A program made the translations under genes and the position numbers. This document shows positions 11,596 to 24,299 of a stretch of DNA of 64,000 nt, in pieces. Position 1 is the first letter of the stretch. The number at the start of each line of letters is the position of its first letter. A model generated the notes under the pieces. It made no database searches and was not told where the DNA came from. It was given only the letters and a program-made list of their open reading frames with translations. The DNA comes from Corydoras sp. C115 (lineage: Eukaryota > Chordata > Actinopteri > Siluriformes > Callichthyidae): positions 9,857,501 to 9,921,500 of the forward strand of contig JAFMOC010000009.1 in the NCBI GenBank assembly GCA_019802505.1. Reading direction: 5' to 3'.

Positions 11596-14500
11596 AAATG
11601 CATGGCTCTGTGTTGGATTCTATAAACCAACTATAAATATATTCTATAAAATATAAAAATACATAAAAAGATTTAATAAGAAAAGAAAAAAAAATTACAA
11701 TGTATTTATTTGATATATTTTTACAGATTTTATGTATACTTTCTATTGCTTCAGAACATTGATTAAAACTAATAACTGACATCAAAATGACTAATGAGCA
11801 ACGTAATACATCACTAAAGAGAGAAATGTAAAAATCTTTGTGTGCTTCTCTTTATTCTTTAAATGTTGAGTTTCTAAATTAGGCTTTTAAATCAATCCCT
11901 TTGATGTGCTGGGCTTAATGTTGCTACATTATTTAGCAGTAAAAGTCAGTTTACAAGCAACCAAAAAGTCTTAAGAAGTTAAAACACTAAAGACTACTAC
12001 ATTTTAATGTAATCTCAGTAGCAGAAGGGTAGTTTTCTGATATCCTCCTCCATGCAAACATTTCACGTATCCAAAGTCATTACAGCTGGAAGATTTGCGG
12101 TAATCCTCGAAGGGGACACACAGTAGGACGAGCTCTGTTGTGTTAGCTCAGAACAGACACCTTGCTCAGCAGATTGGAGACACAATGTTAGCCTCATTGA
12201 AATTCTTGGCCGTTACATCTTATGCTAGTTACACAGAAATATTTAATTATTTAAAAGTTCTGAGAAAACTAGTATGTTCTGTAAAATGCAGATTGTACAG
12301 AACTGTGGATGTGGAAGTTTATTATCTGAATAATAATAAAAATGTAATAAAAATAAAATTTTTATTAAATTACTTATTAATTTACTTATTTTATTAAATT
12401 GTACTTATTTAGACTTTTGTTAATTTATGCAACTGGAAAATAAGACATGTGCAACCTGCTGCAGCTTATTTGTTCAGTACAGAATGTCCTACATCAACTT
12501 CAGTTTTTAGATTCATTCACTCGAGTCCCAGAGTGTATGTCAGAGTGTACAGTATGTCTATATGTCTGTTTTTAGAATACTATCATCGTAATAATCCTTA
12601 ATTCAATAATCCTTCACCATCTGATGGCTTCCAGTTGTTGTTTGATGATTAGTTGCTAAAGTACTTGGTTGACCTTCATGCTAAAGTCCATCATTGAGTC
12701 TCCAAAAGTAATTCTAGGACAAGTTTTGAATTTCCTATTAGTGTAACCTTGTGTGCATGTCATAAGGAACTCTCTATAGAAGTTAAAACTCTGATATACA
12801 TGCAGATTTTATAGTACATGATTAAATGCTTGTTTCATTCTGTGTCAAAATATTAAATGAATATGAAAATCTCTAGTCACATGTTGACTACTGGTTAAAC
12901 TAGGCTTATGTGCTACATATGTTTTGTAAACATTAGTACAGAATAGTAATTACTATACATACAAAACTCCAAAAAAATTCCGAAAAGAGTTCTTTTTGTA
13001 TTTGCAGATATCTTTTGTCTAATCAATTTCCCTAATACTGTATGGTGCAGAGATGTGATTATACGCCCGTTTATGCAGCAAGGTCAGATTCAAAAATGTA
13101 GTTGACTTTCAAATGATCAATTAAATTATATGCTTGTTTTAAAGTTCATATTGCTTTCGATCTCACAAATTCCTACTTACAACTATTTGGATTCATATGT
13201 GTAATAAAAGTTCCTGTGAGTTTACACATGCTGTTGGTTGGCCACAGTATGGATTGTTTATAATGAGAGAGACACACAGTGGCCGGAACCGATAGACTGT
13301 AGTGGCACTGTGATTAAAATTCGTCCCTAAGGCCACAAACTTGAGTGTCAGCATAATTTAAAAGCGCCCTGCTTTAATGCAGAACAATGAGTGTAAATGG
13401 CAGCCTTTGGAATGAGTCTATCACTCTGCCAAACTGGCTGAACTGTGTGTGGGGAGGGGTGGGGTATGCCTGAGGAATGGGGGCTGCAAGGGCAATGGGG
13501 AAATGAAAGGAAGGTTGCCAGATATATAGACTAACTTTAATTACCCTGTAAATATGTTGCTTATTATCTTGTCCTTTTGTCATTCCCACCATGTTTTCTT
13601 TTGTGAAATGAGAAGCTGTTGTGCTGATGAAGAATCTAACAACTATCTATAACCATTCGTCATAAAAGCCCTTATAAGTATACAGTCTTGCATATATACA
13701 ATATTTACAATATTGTAATAATACTATACAATATTTTCTGTTATACTCAGCCATGTGGATTGGTTTACTTTGTAAATATATTTTATTATTGTTTAGTAAT
13801 GTATTTATAATTTTTCATTATTACTACTAAGTAGGGAACATAGCACTATTCTAAATAAAATATATAATAATATGTATAAGGTTAGGGAAGTTTATTGTTG
13901 AATGTAAAATGGGAATTATCTGCTTCTAGTTAAATGACAAAATAAAAAAAAATTAAAAAACGCAAAAATAATTTATTGTTATTCCAACCAATCGTATGTA
14001 CCACCAACGTTCTTGTACGTTTTTTTTTTTTTTCCATATCATGCACCGTACACCACTTGTTTATATTAACCTGTTCACCGAACTGAGAAACATGATTTCT
14101 GATTGAAGAGAAAACAGTGACATTCAGGTCAGGTTGTGTACTGTTCTTGTGGGGTTCAAAATAATTTGCAATGAAAATCATTTTCATGACTGTTAATTTA
14201 CACATAATTACAAAGCACAAATAGTTACAGTCATACACCCATAAACATCAGCATCCATGCAGTTCTTCCAGGAAAATGCACCAATACTCCCAGAAAACTG
14301 TTGCCGTTACAAATGATTTAGTATTTACATGTTTACTTGTTCTGTTTTTATTGGAAAAATCTCATTTCACACAGAATCATTGGCACCTTTTCAAACTCAT
14401 GAAAACTAATTGGGGCCCACTGTACACACACAATACTATTTTCAAAAACGTGATCTTTAAAGCAAAGCTACTGATCCTATGATCAAGCATGGTTGCAGTT

Positions 14501-15384
14501 CAAAGAGGATTCTGGGTTGACTTTGTGGTTATGTCTTGAATGTGGAATGTGAACATCTATTAAAGAATTTTAGGGTCCAGTATCTAAAAGCTGGGTCTCA
14601 GTAGGAAATCATGGGAAAGTCTTCTTAAAAGGGCATTCAGACAAGAGTCCAGAGGTTTAAGAAGCCACTCATTATTACAGTAATTGGATTCAGTTATTGT
14701 TTTTAAAGGGAGCTCTACCAGATAGTTGTGTGTGCCAATGATTTTGTCTAATCTGCTTCTATAACTTAATGTGAAATGATTTGCATTAAGTGAACCTTGC
14801 ATCTGTCCCTAAATCTCCACTTGCTACACTTTCCTTTCATCCAGCACCTTCATGTCACAACTTTTATTTTTTTCGAATTCTTTATCACATTCCTCTGATA
14901 AACATTTTTATACATAAAGATCAATGTGAAACCATCATCTCCCCCCTATAGGCAAAACTTTAGTTCTTTTCTTTAAGATGACTGCTATTAAAGTCACTGG
15001 GCTGGACACAAGTCTGTCAAAGAACAGACATACAGACAATCCCTTTCACAGAGGACAGTTTAAGATCATCAGATAAATTTAGCATTATTTTGTATTGATG
15101 GTAAAAACCACAGTGACGGGGGAGAATATGCAATTCTATAGGACCTTGTCTACCCTGCCTAGGAATCAAATCAAATCAAGGAGTTCTAGGTACAAACAAA
15201 ACAGGCTGAAAATTGTCACCAAAATAGTTCCAGTTCATATTTACATTTACATTCTACCATTTCATGCTTTGTTCTCTTAATGTTAAAAAAACAGCCTGTT
15301 TACTCAATGCAGAATAACTACAGTGTGTGTATATATACATGTATTAAATACATATATTATATGGTATGTTTTTCGTTTTTTCAG
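11596..15384. other. Intron immediately upstream of the camta1 exon
   Basis: AT-rich sequence with T and A runs (14021-14033). The stretch at 13205-13620 is more balanced in composition and free of simple repeats. No additional exon was recognised. Confidence 0.55.
15360..15384 (+). promoter_or_regulatory. Splice acceptor of the camta1 exon
   Basis: A T-rich tract interrupted by a single cg runs directly into cag at 15382-15384, just before the first coding base. This is a standard strong vertebrate 3' splice site and sets the exon start. The reading frame is also open upstream of it, so the boundary is defined by the splice motif and by loss of family similarity. Confidence 0.85.
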
Positions 15385-15488
15385 ATGAACATGGACATTT
15401 GAAAATCTACCTACCCAAGAAGTTACTTGAATGTCTACCCAAATGCTCCACCCTGCCAAAAGAAAGACATCGGTGGAACACCAATGAG
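15385..15488 (+). CDS. camta1: Internal exon of a CAMTA1-like transcription activator (start of CG-1 domain)
   Basis: CAMTA proteins are nuclear, calmodulin-binding transcription activators with an N-terminal CG-1 DNA-binding domain followed by TIG, ankyrin and IQ segments. This 104-nt exon supplies the last two bases of a split codon (probably Asp, from G|AT) and 34 full codons. The peptide begins EHGHLKIYLPKKLLECL, continues PKCSTLPKERHRWNTNE, and forms the start of CG-1. The segment KCSTLPKERHRWNTNE fits CAMTA1; CAMTA2 has a different, proline-richer stretch here. The acceptor is a pyrimidine-rich run ending in cag at 15382-15384. The donor is GAG|gtaagg at 15488-15494. The upstream intron is phase 1 and the downstream intron phase 0. 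The next expected coding segment (EIAAYLITFEKH) was not found, so the following intron exceeds 48 kb if the gene is intact. Teleosts often keep two camta1 copies, and a versus b cannot be decided. The assignment rests on recognising the protein sequence, not on a search. Confidence 0.93.
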
Positions 15489-15494
15489 GTAAGG
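15489..15494 (+). promoter_or_regulatory. Splice donor of the camta1 exon
   Basis: The exon ends in GAG and is followed by gtaagg, close to the vertebrate donor consensus gtaagt. Similarity to CAMTA proteins stops exactly at the Glu codon, which supports this boundary and gives a phase 0 intron. Confidence 0.88.
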
Positions 15495-16041
15495 AAGCTC
15501 TTGACTTTTGTGTTTTTTTTTATTTATTTTTTTTTTTTAGCTTCCAGTAACCCAGAGGTTTCATTGCACAAGAATGCACTTTGTGATTGAAAGCCAGGTA
15601 AAACTGTCCTGAGCACTCGCACAGAATTGATGAGCATTGCACTAAATTACCTGTACAGAGCACTCCATGTCATCTCGAACTCGGGGTAAACACACTCCAT
15701 CCACAAACACACATCTATCATTTTAGTACTTAAGTGGGATATTTAGTATCTACCCAGCAGAGTATCTGAGCCAACTTATTATTGGGGTAAACCAAAGAGA
15801 ATCGGACAGGTCCTCTTAAACTTACGGAGGCCATTAGTGACTTTTTATTATGAAACTATTATTTATTTTTCCAATTTATGATTTAAAGCAATCACCCACA
15901 TCGTTTGAACTTGTCAATGGCTTTAAAATGATATTTGTAAATATTGTTTGGTTATAACTTTAATAATAATCCTGTCCAAAATTACAACTTAATGAAAAAT
16001 GATTTAAGTGAAGAAGGTTTGATATCTTTTTTTTTTTTTTG

Positions 16042-16098
16042 TACATTTACATTTGGTCATTTAGCTGATGCTTTTATCCAAAGTGACCTACAAGAATC
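16042..16098 (-). mobile_element. L2-type LINE 3' tail relic
   Basis: On the + strand it reads acatttacatttggtcattt, followed by gctgatgcttttatccaaag and tgacctaca. This is the reverse complement of the conserved 3' end of teleost L2-clade (UnaL2-like) LINEs and of the SINEs they mobilise. It is preceded by a T run. Confidence 0.7.
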
Positions 16099-19000
16099 CC
16101 TACTAGATGGTTGGCATGTTGCATGTGATATCTGAAGCTAATAAGTATTTCACCCCACTTTGAAGAAACAAATGACAACTGTTTGGGTTACTTATGAAAC
16201 TGCACTCAAAAAACAATAACATTTTTTCTATCCATCAAATAAAATTGAGTTGTGCAAATGTGTTGTTGCTATGTTGCTTAGAGATAAATGATGGCTGGTG
16301 TGAATTCTTAATAGCCAGGATGTGAAAACAGTGCTACATTAATTTCAATTTAGCCGTGATAACGGAATTACTGATAATTCATACATTTACATATTTCTAA
16401 TTACACACTTTATTTGTATACATGTAAGGATTTTAGATCTAGTGCATTTATTCACCCTGACTGTTGCTGCATGTTGATTTAAGCAGTAACTCTCCATGGT
16501 TCTCAGGCAGCTTTAGAATGTGTGACCGAAATATATGTACAATGTTTAGAACTCCTAGACTTCTGGCCCTGAAGGCATACAAATATTTTGCCTTCGCACT
16601 CAGCAAAGATGAAACAAGACCTATTTGGACCAATTTGAATTCACATAAAACCATTGGTTCTGTTCTGTAGCTTTCCCACTTTCTGCAGCTTTTCCACTAA
16701 TTTCAACTCAGAGAATTTATTTACATATTCTCTAATTGGTTTGTTCATACATTATGCGTTGTTAATTATTGATGAAAGCAGTGGCAGTTTAATGTCTTGT
16801 GACCATTCATTTGTTATGTGCACTAAATTTGAACTCTTTGTATCTTTCAAGCCATCAGATTTTGATCTATAAAGTAAATAATAGTCAGAGCTCTTAACTT
16901 GCCTTACCTTAAACCTCTGAAATGTTTTTTTTTTTTTTTGCCAACATGACCTTTTAGTAATCTTTTGCATACTCGGTGAAGATGAAACACTGAACATTTT
17001 TGATAAGGTGTTTGTAGAAGTTTATCTTGCACATGCTTTTGCCTCCCACTTCGTTCCATTTCATCTGCATTTGCGTACTATTTTTTTTTTTTCAATTTTA
17101 TACTTTAAGGTAAATGCAAAGTTTCAAAGTGCATTTTGAAATGCATAATGCTCTTTTTGTGCAGTTCTGTCAGGGTGCATGTTTGTTTCAGCTTAGTTTA
17201 CATCGGGTTTTCAGTCGAGTTGTGTTTGACAATGTTTTTTTTTCCAACTTCATAAGTTTGGAAGTTGAAGAGACAGACAAAAAAGGATGAACAACTGAAA
17301 AGTTCTCAGCCATGTATCTTAAGACTAAATTTAACAGTATTAGTAAAGTAGGACACTACTTCAGCATTTTCCGTTTATATTTATGCTAGAAACTATTGCA
17401 TTTTTGTAATTCACATGTCTATTTCTGATGATTCACTGCAATTGTATACTTCGCAATAGCAAGCAATAAGTAAAAAAAAAAAAGTAATGTGATGTGAGCA
17501 CTGTTCTGATAATTTTCTCTTGTACACTAAAGATACAAACTCTGCTTGTGCTCAAAGCAGCTGGTTTCATTGTCCGATACGCTTCACTAAAATGACCTCC
17601 ATTCACATCTTTGGTTTCTGCTGTGATTACTCTTTTTGTTCCTCAATCCTTTTCCAAAGAACATCACACTGTGAAAGAAAATAATCCTTCCTTCTGCAAG
17701 ATCAAACAGAAACTGCAGAAGATGTTGGTACTGATGAAAGTGCACAGAGTGTGTCTTGGTTTTCACAGTCAGCTGTGAAATTTATATTGGTTTATTCAGA
17801 TGAGCATTAAACAGCGGCTCTAGCCTTAAAGCCAGGTCTCCACATTCTGCAGCAAAAAGGGCGTGACCACTGGATATATCTGAGCATCTCCAACTGCCAT
17901 TTAATAACTTTTAACAAAAAGGTTATTCCTGTCTTAATACTGCCGATGAATACTTAGAAAAGTATTATAAATACTAATAATACTAAATATAATACTAAGT
18001 ATTATAAAAGAAATAAATATGGAATAAAAGTAAATATGGACCTAAAAAGGAGAAATTTTTCATGTTCACAGAACAAATATGTCTTCAGTAAGAATGTATA
18101 GAGTTCTTAATGATTAAAACTGCCTGAACAGTTTTGGCTTCTACCTGCTACTGGATTTAAACACACTCAGATTCTAATGCTACACTTGAGGCTTGATATA
18201 ATTGTACACCTGATGACCCTCCAGGCTTTGTCTGGGCAGCATGTCACACAAACAAGCTGTTCTAAAGTATGCAGATGCTATTTGTACAATAAGCTACATC
18301 AGTACACATCATTTACAACATTCATTCAAAATTACATCAGTACATAAATAATAATAACTTCTCCTCATCTTCGTTTTGCCATATTTTGGTTTTCAACATA
18401 TAAATAGATATTTTTTCACAGTCAGCCAACATTTATAAACCAAGTTAGGAAATCGGTTACAGTCCTGCCAATTTCAGATGGCTAACCTGTACAAGTAGGT
18501 ATGCCCTCATCGTACCGCTTTGATTCCTTATGGACATAATGAGCAAAAAAAAAAAAAAAGATTTCCAAATGGCTAGAGTTATTTTGTTAGAAATGTGACC
18601 CAACAGCACAACCTTTAAGTTTAGGTTGATGGTTTTACAGAATGATTTGACTTTGCTTAGTTTGGCCCAGTTCCCTTTGCCCCTACTCAAGAAAGGGTCC
18701 AAAATGAGTTTGACGCAGCTGAATTTGTGGCTGAGTGCAGAGAGTAGTGGTGATGGTAAAATGGTAAAAAATATTTGAATCCTTTCTAGGAACATGTTCT
18801 AGATTGATCAGATGGTAATATTGAAATTAATTGTAATTAATCAGTATTTTAACTTTTTGTGCATTTAATGAACAGCTGGCTGTTGATTAGTCACTTCATG
18901 CTTTTGAAGGTAAGAAGCATGCATTATTTTTCTCCCACCTGAAATTGTATTTGCTTTGAAAAAAGATAAGTGTCTGAAGTCATTTAGCAGTTAAAGGAAG

Positions 19001-22000
19001 ATAGTGGGGACAACACAATTGTTCTTTCAGTTGTAATTACTTAAAACAAATAATTAAAGTGGGGTAATTGATTAATCATGACTGTTTATCTGGTTAATCC
19101 AACTGTTCTGTCATCTAAATTGAATCATTATTATATTTTGAAACACGATATCTCTTTAAGCAAAGTTTTGGAAAGGGACAGTAACTCTTAGTGGGTCTCA
19201 GCTGCAGAAACTCTTATTCAGGGTAATGACATGAATGTGTATTAAGTTGAAAAATAGTAATTTCAGTGTGACCACACTAAAATGAAATCTGCAAGAGGGA
19301 AAACATCATACAGATAATGGTGTTTACGATAAAGATGAGAGGAGTTGGAATGCTGGGGGACAGTAAAAAGTCAATTCACATCTTTATCTCTTTGGTCTTT
19401 ACTTTGTCTTTTGCCTGTGGTAGCGTTACAGCTCCTGCTGTTAATTTTAAATACCTGGAGTGTATTTTTGGTATCATCTGCACTATTGGACACCATTTAG
19501 GTTTGCTGAAAAACACATTATCACAGCTGGAGGGATTCGCAATATACTTTACTGGGTCTTTTGATGCCCAGCACAGATTTGGCCAACTGAAGACAGCCAG
19601 TATGCAAAGCTAGCACCCTGAATACTAAACAGCAATCAGAAGAGAAAGTCTTAGGACTGTAGAACCATACAACTGTCTTGTCTCGCAGATGAGATGTGAA
19701 AGCTCTGAAGTGCACAATCTGTAAAAGCAAAGCAAATCTCATGTCTCCACAAATTGTGCATTCCAGGGCACACCTCTCTAAATGATTTTACCTAAAAGCA
19801 ATTTAGTGGGAATCTCATGGCTAAATATGTTGCTAATACAGTGTGGTTATTAGTTATTGACAAAACGTCCTTCAGCCCAGTTGCTATTTTCTGCAATGCC
19901 TGCTTATTACAATTGCCCCAAAGCTTGTGTGTGAGTGATATAGAGGCAGTCTGAGTGATCTTAGTATTTTTTGTTCCAGAATATTCAATTTTTTTCTAAT
20001 AGAAGATATATTTTTATTTTAAATCTCTGTTTATAACTTGATATTCTTTAATTGTTCATTGAGAAATTAATAATTAATTTATATTTTTGAACATCATTTA
20101 AATATTAGGGATGTCTAGAAAGTTGCATGGATATGTAAACATTAGATAAAGGACCCATGAATACAAAACTCACAGGTTAAAATGTGGACAACAGGTTAAA
20201 CACATCAACCACCATCAACTATTTAGACACTTTAAGAAACCAGCTTAGTCTTTTGTTTTGTTACTGTTTATCACTGGAGGCACGCTTAAACCCATGACCC
20301 CTGGATTAGCTGTTTTTTTTTTTTTTAATTAGGCAGAATTGAATATAGTTTTAATTAAATTTATTCCAAAATTAAAATAATAGTATTCAGGAATTTTAAC
20401 TGATTCAAAAGTTGTACCCTTAAAGCCTGCAATACAGCATTGCATTTCCACTTCTTCCCTGATCACACAAAATAATATAACTTAAAGAAAACAGACAAAT
20501 GAATGTGTGAAGTGATTGGGTCATTAGCATGAATGGCATGGCATTGCCTGGGAAACCAATAAACCAAATTCGCATTGTGGCTTAAAATTTTGTGGTCTTA
20601 AACAGACCTTAAAAATAGGTCTTAAAAAAGTTTTTAAATTGTTAATCTTCAAAACACCTTTAAAAATTCTGCTTTCATTTTTTTTTTTAACCATGATAAC
20701 AGCTAGTATTCTATTAAAATATGTTTGTAACTTTTTTCTTAACAAAATGAAAGCTGTAAACTTGTTTTACACTTCCGTATAAACATCTAAATTTATTTAC
20801 TATCAAAAATGTCTAATTTAACAAGAATGATAAATTGCTATTTGTTCCATTTTTTTAAAACTCTAGACTTAATTTGCGATTTAATACGATGCATGCAAAT
20901 GTTTTCTTAGACTAATATAGTATATTGCTAATTGTTATGATAGATGTGACAACTGACCTGAGGATGTGCATCTCACCATGCGCCCAGTTCACTTTGTATA
21001 AGGGCTTCATGCCTTATTGCACAACTGCCCTTCCTTTTTGTCAAGCTGGGTTGCCTTCAGTCAGGCTCACTGTGCTCGTCCCTATGAAATAAGCTTGGAA
21101 ACCGCATACAAGCATGCTTACATGAATGCAATATGATGATGATGACATGTTCTTGCAATGACAAAAACCATCAGTGACCCAGCCCAGAGTGATCCAAGCA
21201 GCAAGCTTTAATACAGCTAAGTGCTGACTTGTTAAGTGTTGACAGGTGAGCCTTGCACCTGCTCCACATCATCCCTAGTGGTTATCACAACAGTCACAGA
21301 CTAGATCATAAAGTAACAAAATACAGCAGACATGCAGGCACTTATTTTCACATTAATAGATTTTTTCAGATGAGTACTTGTAAAGGAAAAATTAAAAGCA
21401 ATATGCTGGGATAAGTAGCTTAAGGTTGTGATTGAGACGCTCCGTTCAGATTTGATAATGTTGCAAGACCTCTTTTTATTAGACACGTTGTTTACTGATC
21501 TTAAACTGTAAGCTCATGAAAATGTGCATCGGTTGCTTTCCCCAGCCACTGTTTTCTCTCAGAGGTGCAGCCAATTTAGTTTCAAATTTATCAATATTCT
21601 GTCTTTCCCCACCATTTCAATCGCACATTTTCCATCCCATTTATCTTCTTACTCATTTGATTTTTTTTTACTTTCAAAGTCCAAAATAATCTAGGCATCA
21701 GCACTTCTTCTCTGGCTTTAACCCCCGTGGTCATTGCTAGTAAAAGTGGCTGGCCAGGCTTAATATGACCTGTCACTGGTCCTCTCCTCTGGGTCCTTAC
21801 TGTTTTTTTTCTCTCTTTGCCTGTACTTCTTTTTATGTAATCAAAGGAAGCAGATGCTGCCAGCCAGCTAACCCCACAGGGCATGCTGGGAAATTTAAAT
21901 GGTGTTTGTCTAAGCAGACCTCTGTGTTTCTAGGAGGTCTGTCACATGAGATTGCTGCTAAACTGTTGTAAGTTTTTGCACTATGGATAACACCAAATAA

Positions 22001-22017
22001 AAAAAAAGTTACCTTTT

Positions 22018-22090
22018 TATATATTTATTTGTATATAAAATTATATATATATAAATATATATATATACACACACACACACACATATATAC
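22018..22090. repeat. Compound (TA)n(CA)n microsatellite
   Basis: Interrupted TA runs with short A/T breaks, then (AC)n at about 22068-22082, then tatata. Confidence 0.9.
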
Positions 22091-22934
22091 TCTGTACAGT
22101 CTGGAGACTTTTTAAATATATGATGGTTAACTAAAAGCAAATTTTTTTTTGTGATATCATTACATTTTACACAACTCTGACACTATTAATACGGATTTAT
22201 GTTCTGCATATTTTCACGTAACATTTGTCCATTATGCTGGCATTAGGACAGGCTATTGGCAAATGCTCCGTTTGAAAATTTTAATTAAATGCTAATTTAA
22301 TTTAAACCTGTAAGAACATTCCGACTTAAACCTATTCATATAGTAGACAAAATTCACATTTAAAATGGTGTCTGCGCTTTAATTTTGTCTTTATTCGACC
22401 TTGAGAACCCCTTACATAAATAAATTAAGCAGATCTTTTTGCATGGGAAGTTTTAGACAGCTTTTGCCTGATTAAAACTTTTTTCTTCTGTTAGGTTACA
22501 GTAATTTAGGACAACTTTCCTCCAGCAAATGTTTGTGCAGGTGGTGCCAAGTCTCTTTGGGGGTGTTAAAAGGGAAGATAAAGGTCAAGCCACTTTGTCT
22601 CAGTACAAAGGCAGGCTCTGGGCTGCATGAGCTGATTTGTGAAGACATCTGGATTATGGTTTGAATATTAATGGCAGTAGATGCTGCTGTCAGCTTCTGG
22701 TACATCTGTAGACTCATCAGCAGATGCAGAAAATGTCACAAACAGGAATTATTGCGTTAGATGACAAGATGAAATTTCACTGTTTGTTTCATATATTTTT
22801 CACATGGTCTCATGGAGTTTCGTTTTAAATATGGATATAAATTTTACTATGGTCATATTAGTTATGAAACCATATTGTTCCTCATCTGTTTGCATCAATC
22901 TCTTATTTATCAGTGCTAACAGAACACCACATAA

Positions 22935-23125
22935 AGAATGATGGTGGCTGGACAATTCTGGTTTATGGACTGTTGTCCGGCAGTAACACTAAAGTGCTTA
23001 AAATCTTTAGCCGCTCTGCTGCTGATCCACTCACACCAGCAACAAGAATCAAAGCATCATCCACCGCCTACATTACCCATACCCACAGTGCTCTGTGTTA
23101 GTCCTGGGAAGGTGCAGTGTAGAGG
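22935..23125 (+). repeat. Dispersed teleost repeat, decayed copy
   Basis: The string gccgctctgctgctgatcc and the following tcacaccagcaacaag match a repeat family widespread in fish, recognised from memory. Other pieces of the same family appear at about 46975, 56080 and 58665. Class unknown to me, and no coding capacity is seen. Confidence 0.5.
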
Positions 23126-23500
23126 GGTATCTGCAGAAATTAATTTGGCTTCAAATAAGTCATAGTTTATTTAATATGTTACAAAAGAAATTCGAACAAA
23201 GAAGCAAGTTGCACTAAAATGTGTTAATACTAACGCTTCTAACTGATAATAGATAAAAATCGAAGCCACACAGAATTATATCGCAATGCCTTATACTCCT
23301 CAGGCTGGGATCTCTTATTTATGTGTATCTAGTTCTCTCTACACCCAGTCTTTGTTCATAGTGCCTCATGGTCACTCAAGTGTAAAATTATTCAGGGGCA
23401 TAGGGATAGCTTGTTCCCTGATGTATTGAACTCTTTGTTAGGACATATGTGCCAGCCATTGTTAATGACTCCTGCATTATTTGCTTAATGTATTTGTGGT

Positions 23501-23503
23501 ATA

Positions 23504-23590
<87 letters not shown>
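23501..23590. repeat. Compound (TG)n(TA)n microsatellite
   Basis: (TG)n at about 23504-23524 followed by an uninterrupted (TA)n to 23590. Confidence 0.97.
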
Positions 23591-23593
<3 letters not shown>

Positions 23594-23637
23594 TTTACAT
23601 TTAGATTTACATTTAGTCATTTAGCAGACGCTTTAGA
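23591..23637 (-). mobile_element. L2-type LINE 3' tail fragment
   Basis: Two tttacattta-type repeats followed by gtcatttagcagacgcttta, the reverse complement of the L2 3' end with its short tandem tail. It is cut off before ccaaagcgactta and joined to a SINE fragment. Confidence 0.75.
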
Positions 23638-23820
23638 GAGTGTGTCTATAGAGTGTATAGAGTGTGTCTGTGTGAGTGAGTGTGTGCCCAGCGATGGATT
23701 GGCGCCCTGTCCTGGGTGTATCTGCCCAGCGCCCGAGACGTTCTCCCCTGGATGGGCAAGGGGAACCCCCCCCCACGACCCTAATAGAGGATAAAGCGGA
23801 AGATAATGAATGAATGAATA
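23638..23820 (+). mobile_element. 5'-truncated V-SINE
   Basis: Begins in the GT-rich spacer and continues through gcccagcgatggattgg, ggtgtatctgcccagcg and ggataaagcggaag to a gaatgaata tail. Head and core are missing. The first 25 bases contain a short duplication of tagagtgt. Confidence 0.88.
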
Positions 23821-23836
23821 TATGCATATATATGGT

Positions 23837-24294
23837 TGTTACCATGTCCGTCTTTCCCCGGGAGAGGGCGGCTTACGCGGAGGAATTGCGCAACACCGCT
23901 CGCGCCTAGTAAGCGTTCCCGGGTACCGACCACGCGGGGAATAATGCGTGCGTGGATCCGTGGAAACGCTCCCACAAAATATGACCTGCACGGAGAAGGT
24001 GTGCAGCGCCGTACCGTGGTTGAACGCGGAAGGAGAGTCCAACAAACACCGGGATAAAAGCCAAAACGCGAATTTATTAAAAATTGGTGATGGGACACCA
24101 ACAGAAAAGGGGGGAACAGAACGAACACAATAACACAGGGCATAATAAACCACAAAACAAAGACGTGTGCCAACTGACAGGAAAACTAAGAATAAATAAC
24201 AAATCAACTAAACACGTGCACAAAACAAACCAATCACCCAACTGAAACAATTAAGGACCCAAACGAGGGACAGATGCCACAGGCACCTGTGACA
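23837..24294. mobile_element. Solo LTR, copy 2 (458 bp)
   Basis: Starts tgttacca and ends ctgtgaca, flanked by atggt at 23832-23836 and 24295-24299, a perfect 5-bp target-site duplication. It is closely similar to copy 1 over its whole length, including the CpG-rich half, the AATAAA on the minus strand (24073-24078) and the terminal inverted repeat, which here has one mismatch. No internal retroelement region is present. Confidence 0.93.
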
Positions 24295-24299
24295 ATGGT

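Larger units (their letters stand above)
15489..23500. other. First part of the intron downstream of the camta1 exon
   Basis: Mostly single-copy AT-rich sequence with scattered poly-T runs (15511-15538, 16027-16040, 16926-16939). An L2-tail relic (16042-16098), a microsatellite (22018-22090) and a piece of a dispersed fish repeat (22935-23125) are annotated separately. No other exon was found. The open frame at 18457-18795 has no similarity that I recognise. Confidence 0.55.

Noticed and set aside
18457..18795. 112-codon minus-strand open frame
   Set aside because: It includes a poly-Phe run from a poly-A tract and has no recognisable domain. Its length is compatible with chance in 64 kb of six-frame sequence.
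23781..24207. Overlapping minus-strand frames of 122-130 codons, with similar ones at 8581-8907 and 43147-43598
   Set aside because: They resemble one another only because they lie in copies of the same solo LTR. LTRs do not encode the retroelement proteins, and frames differ between copies.
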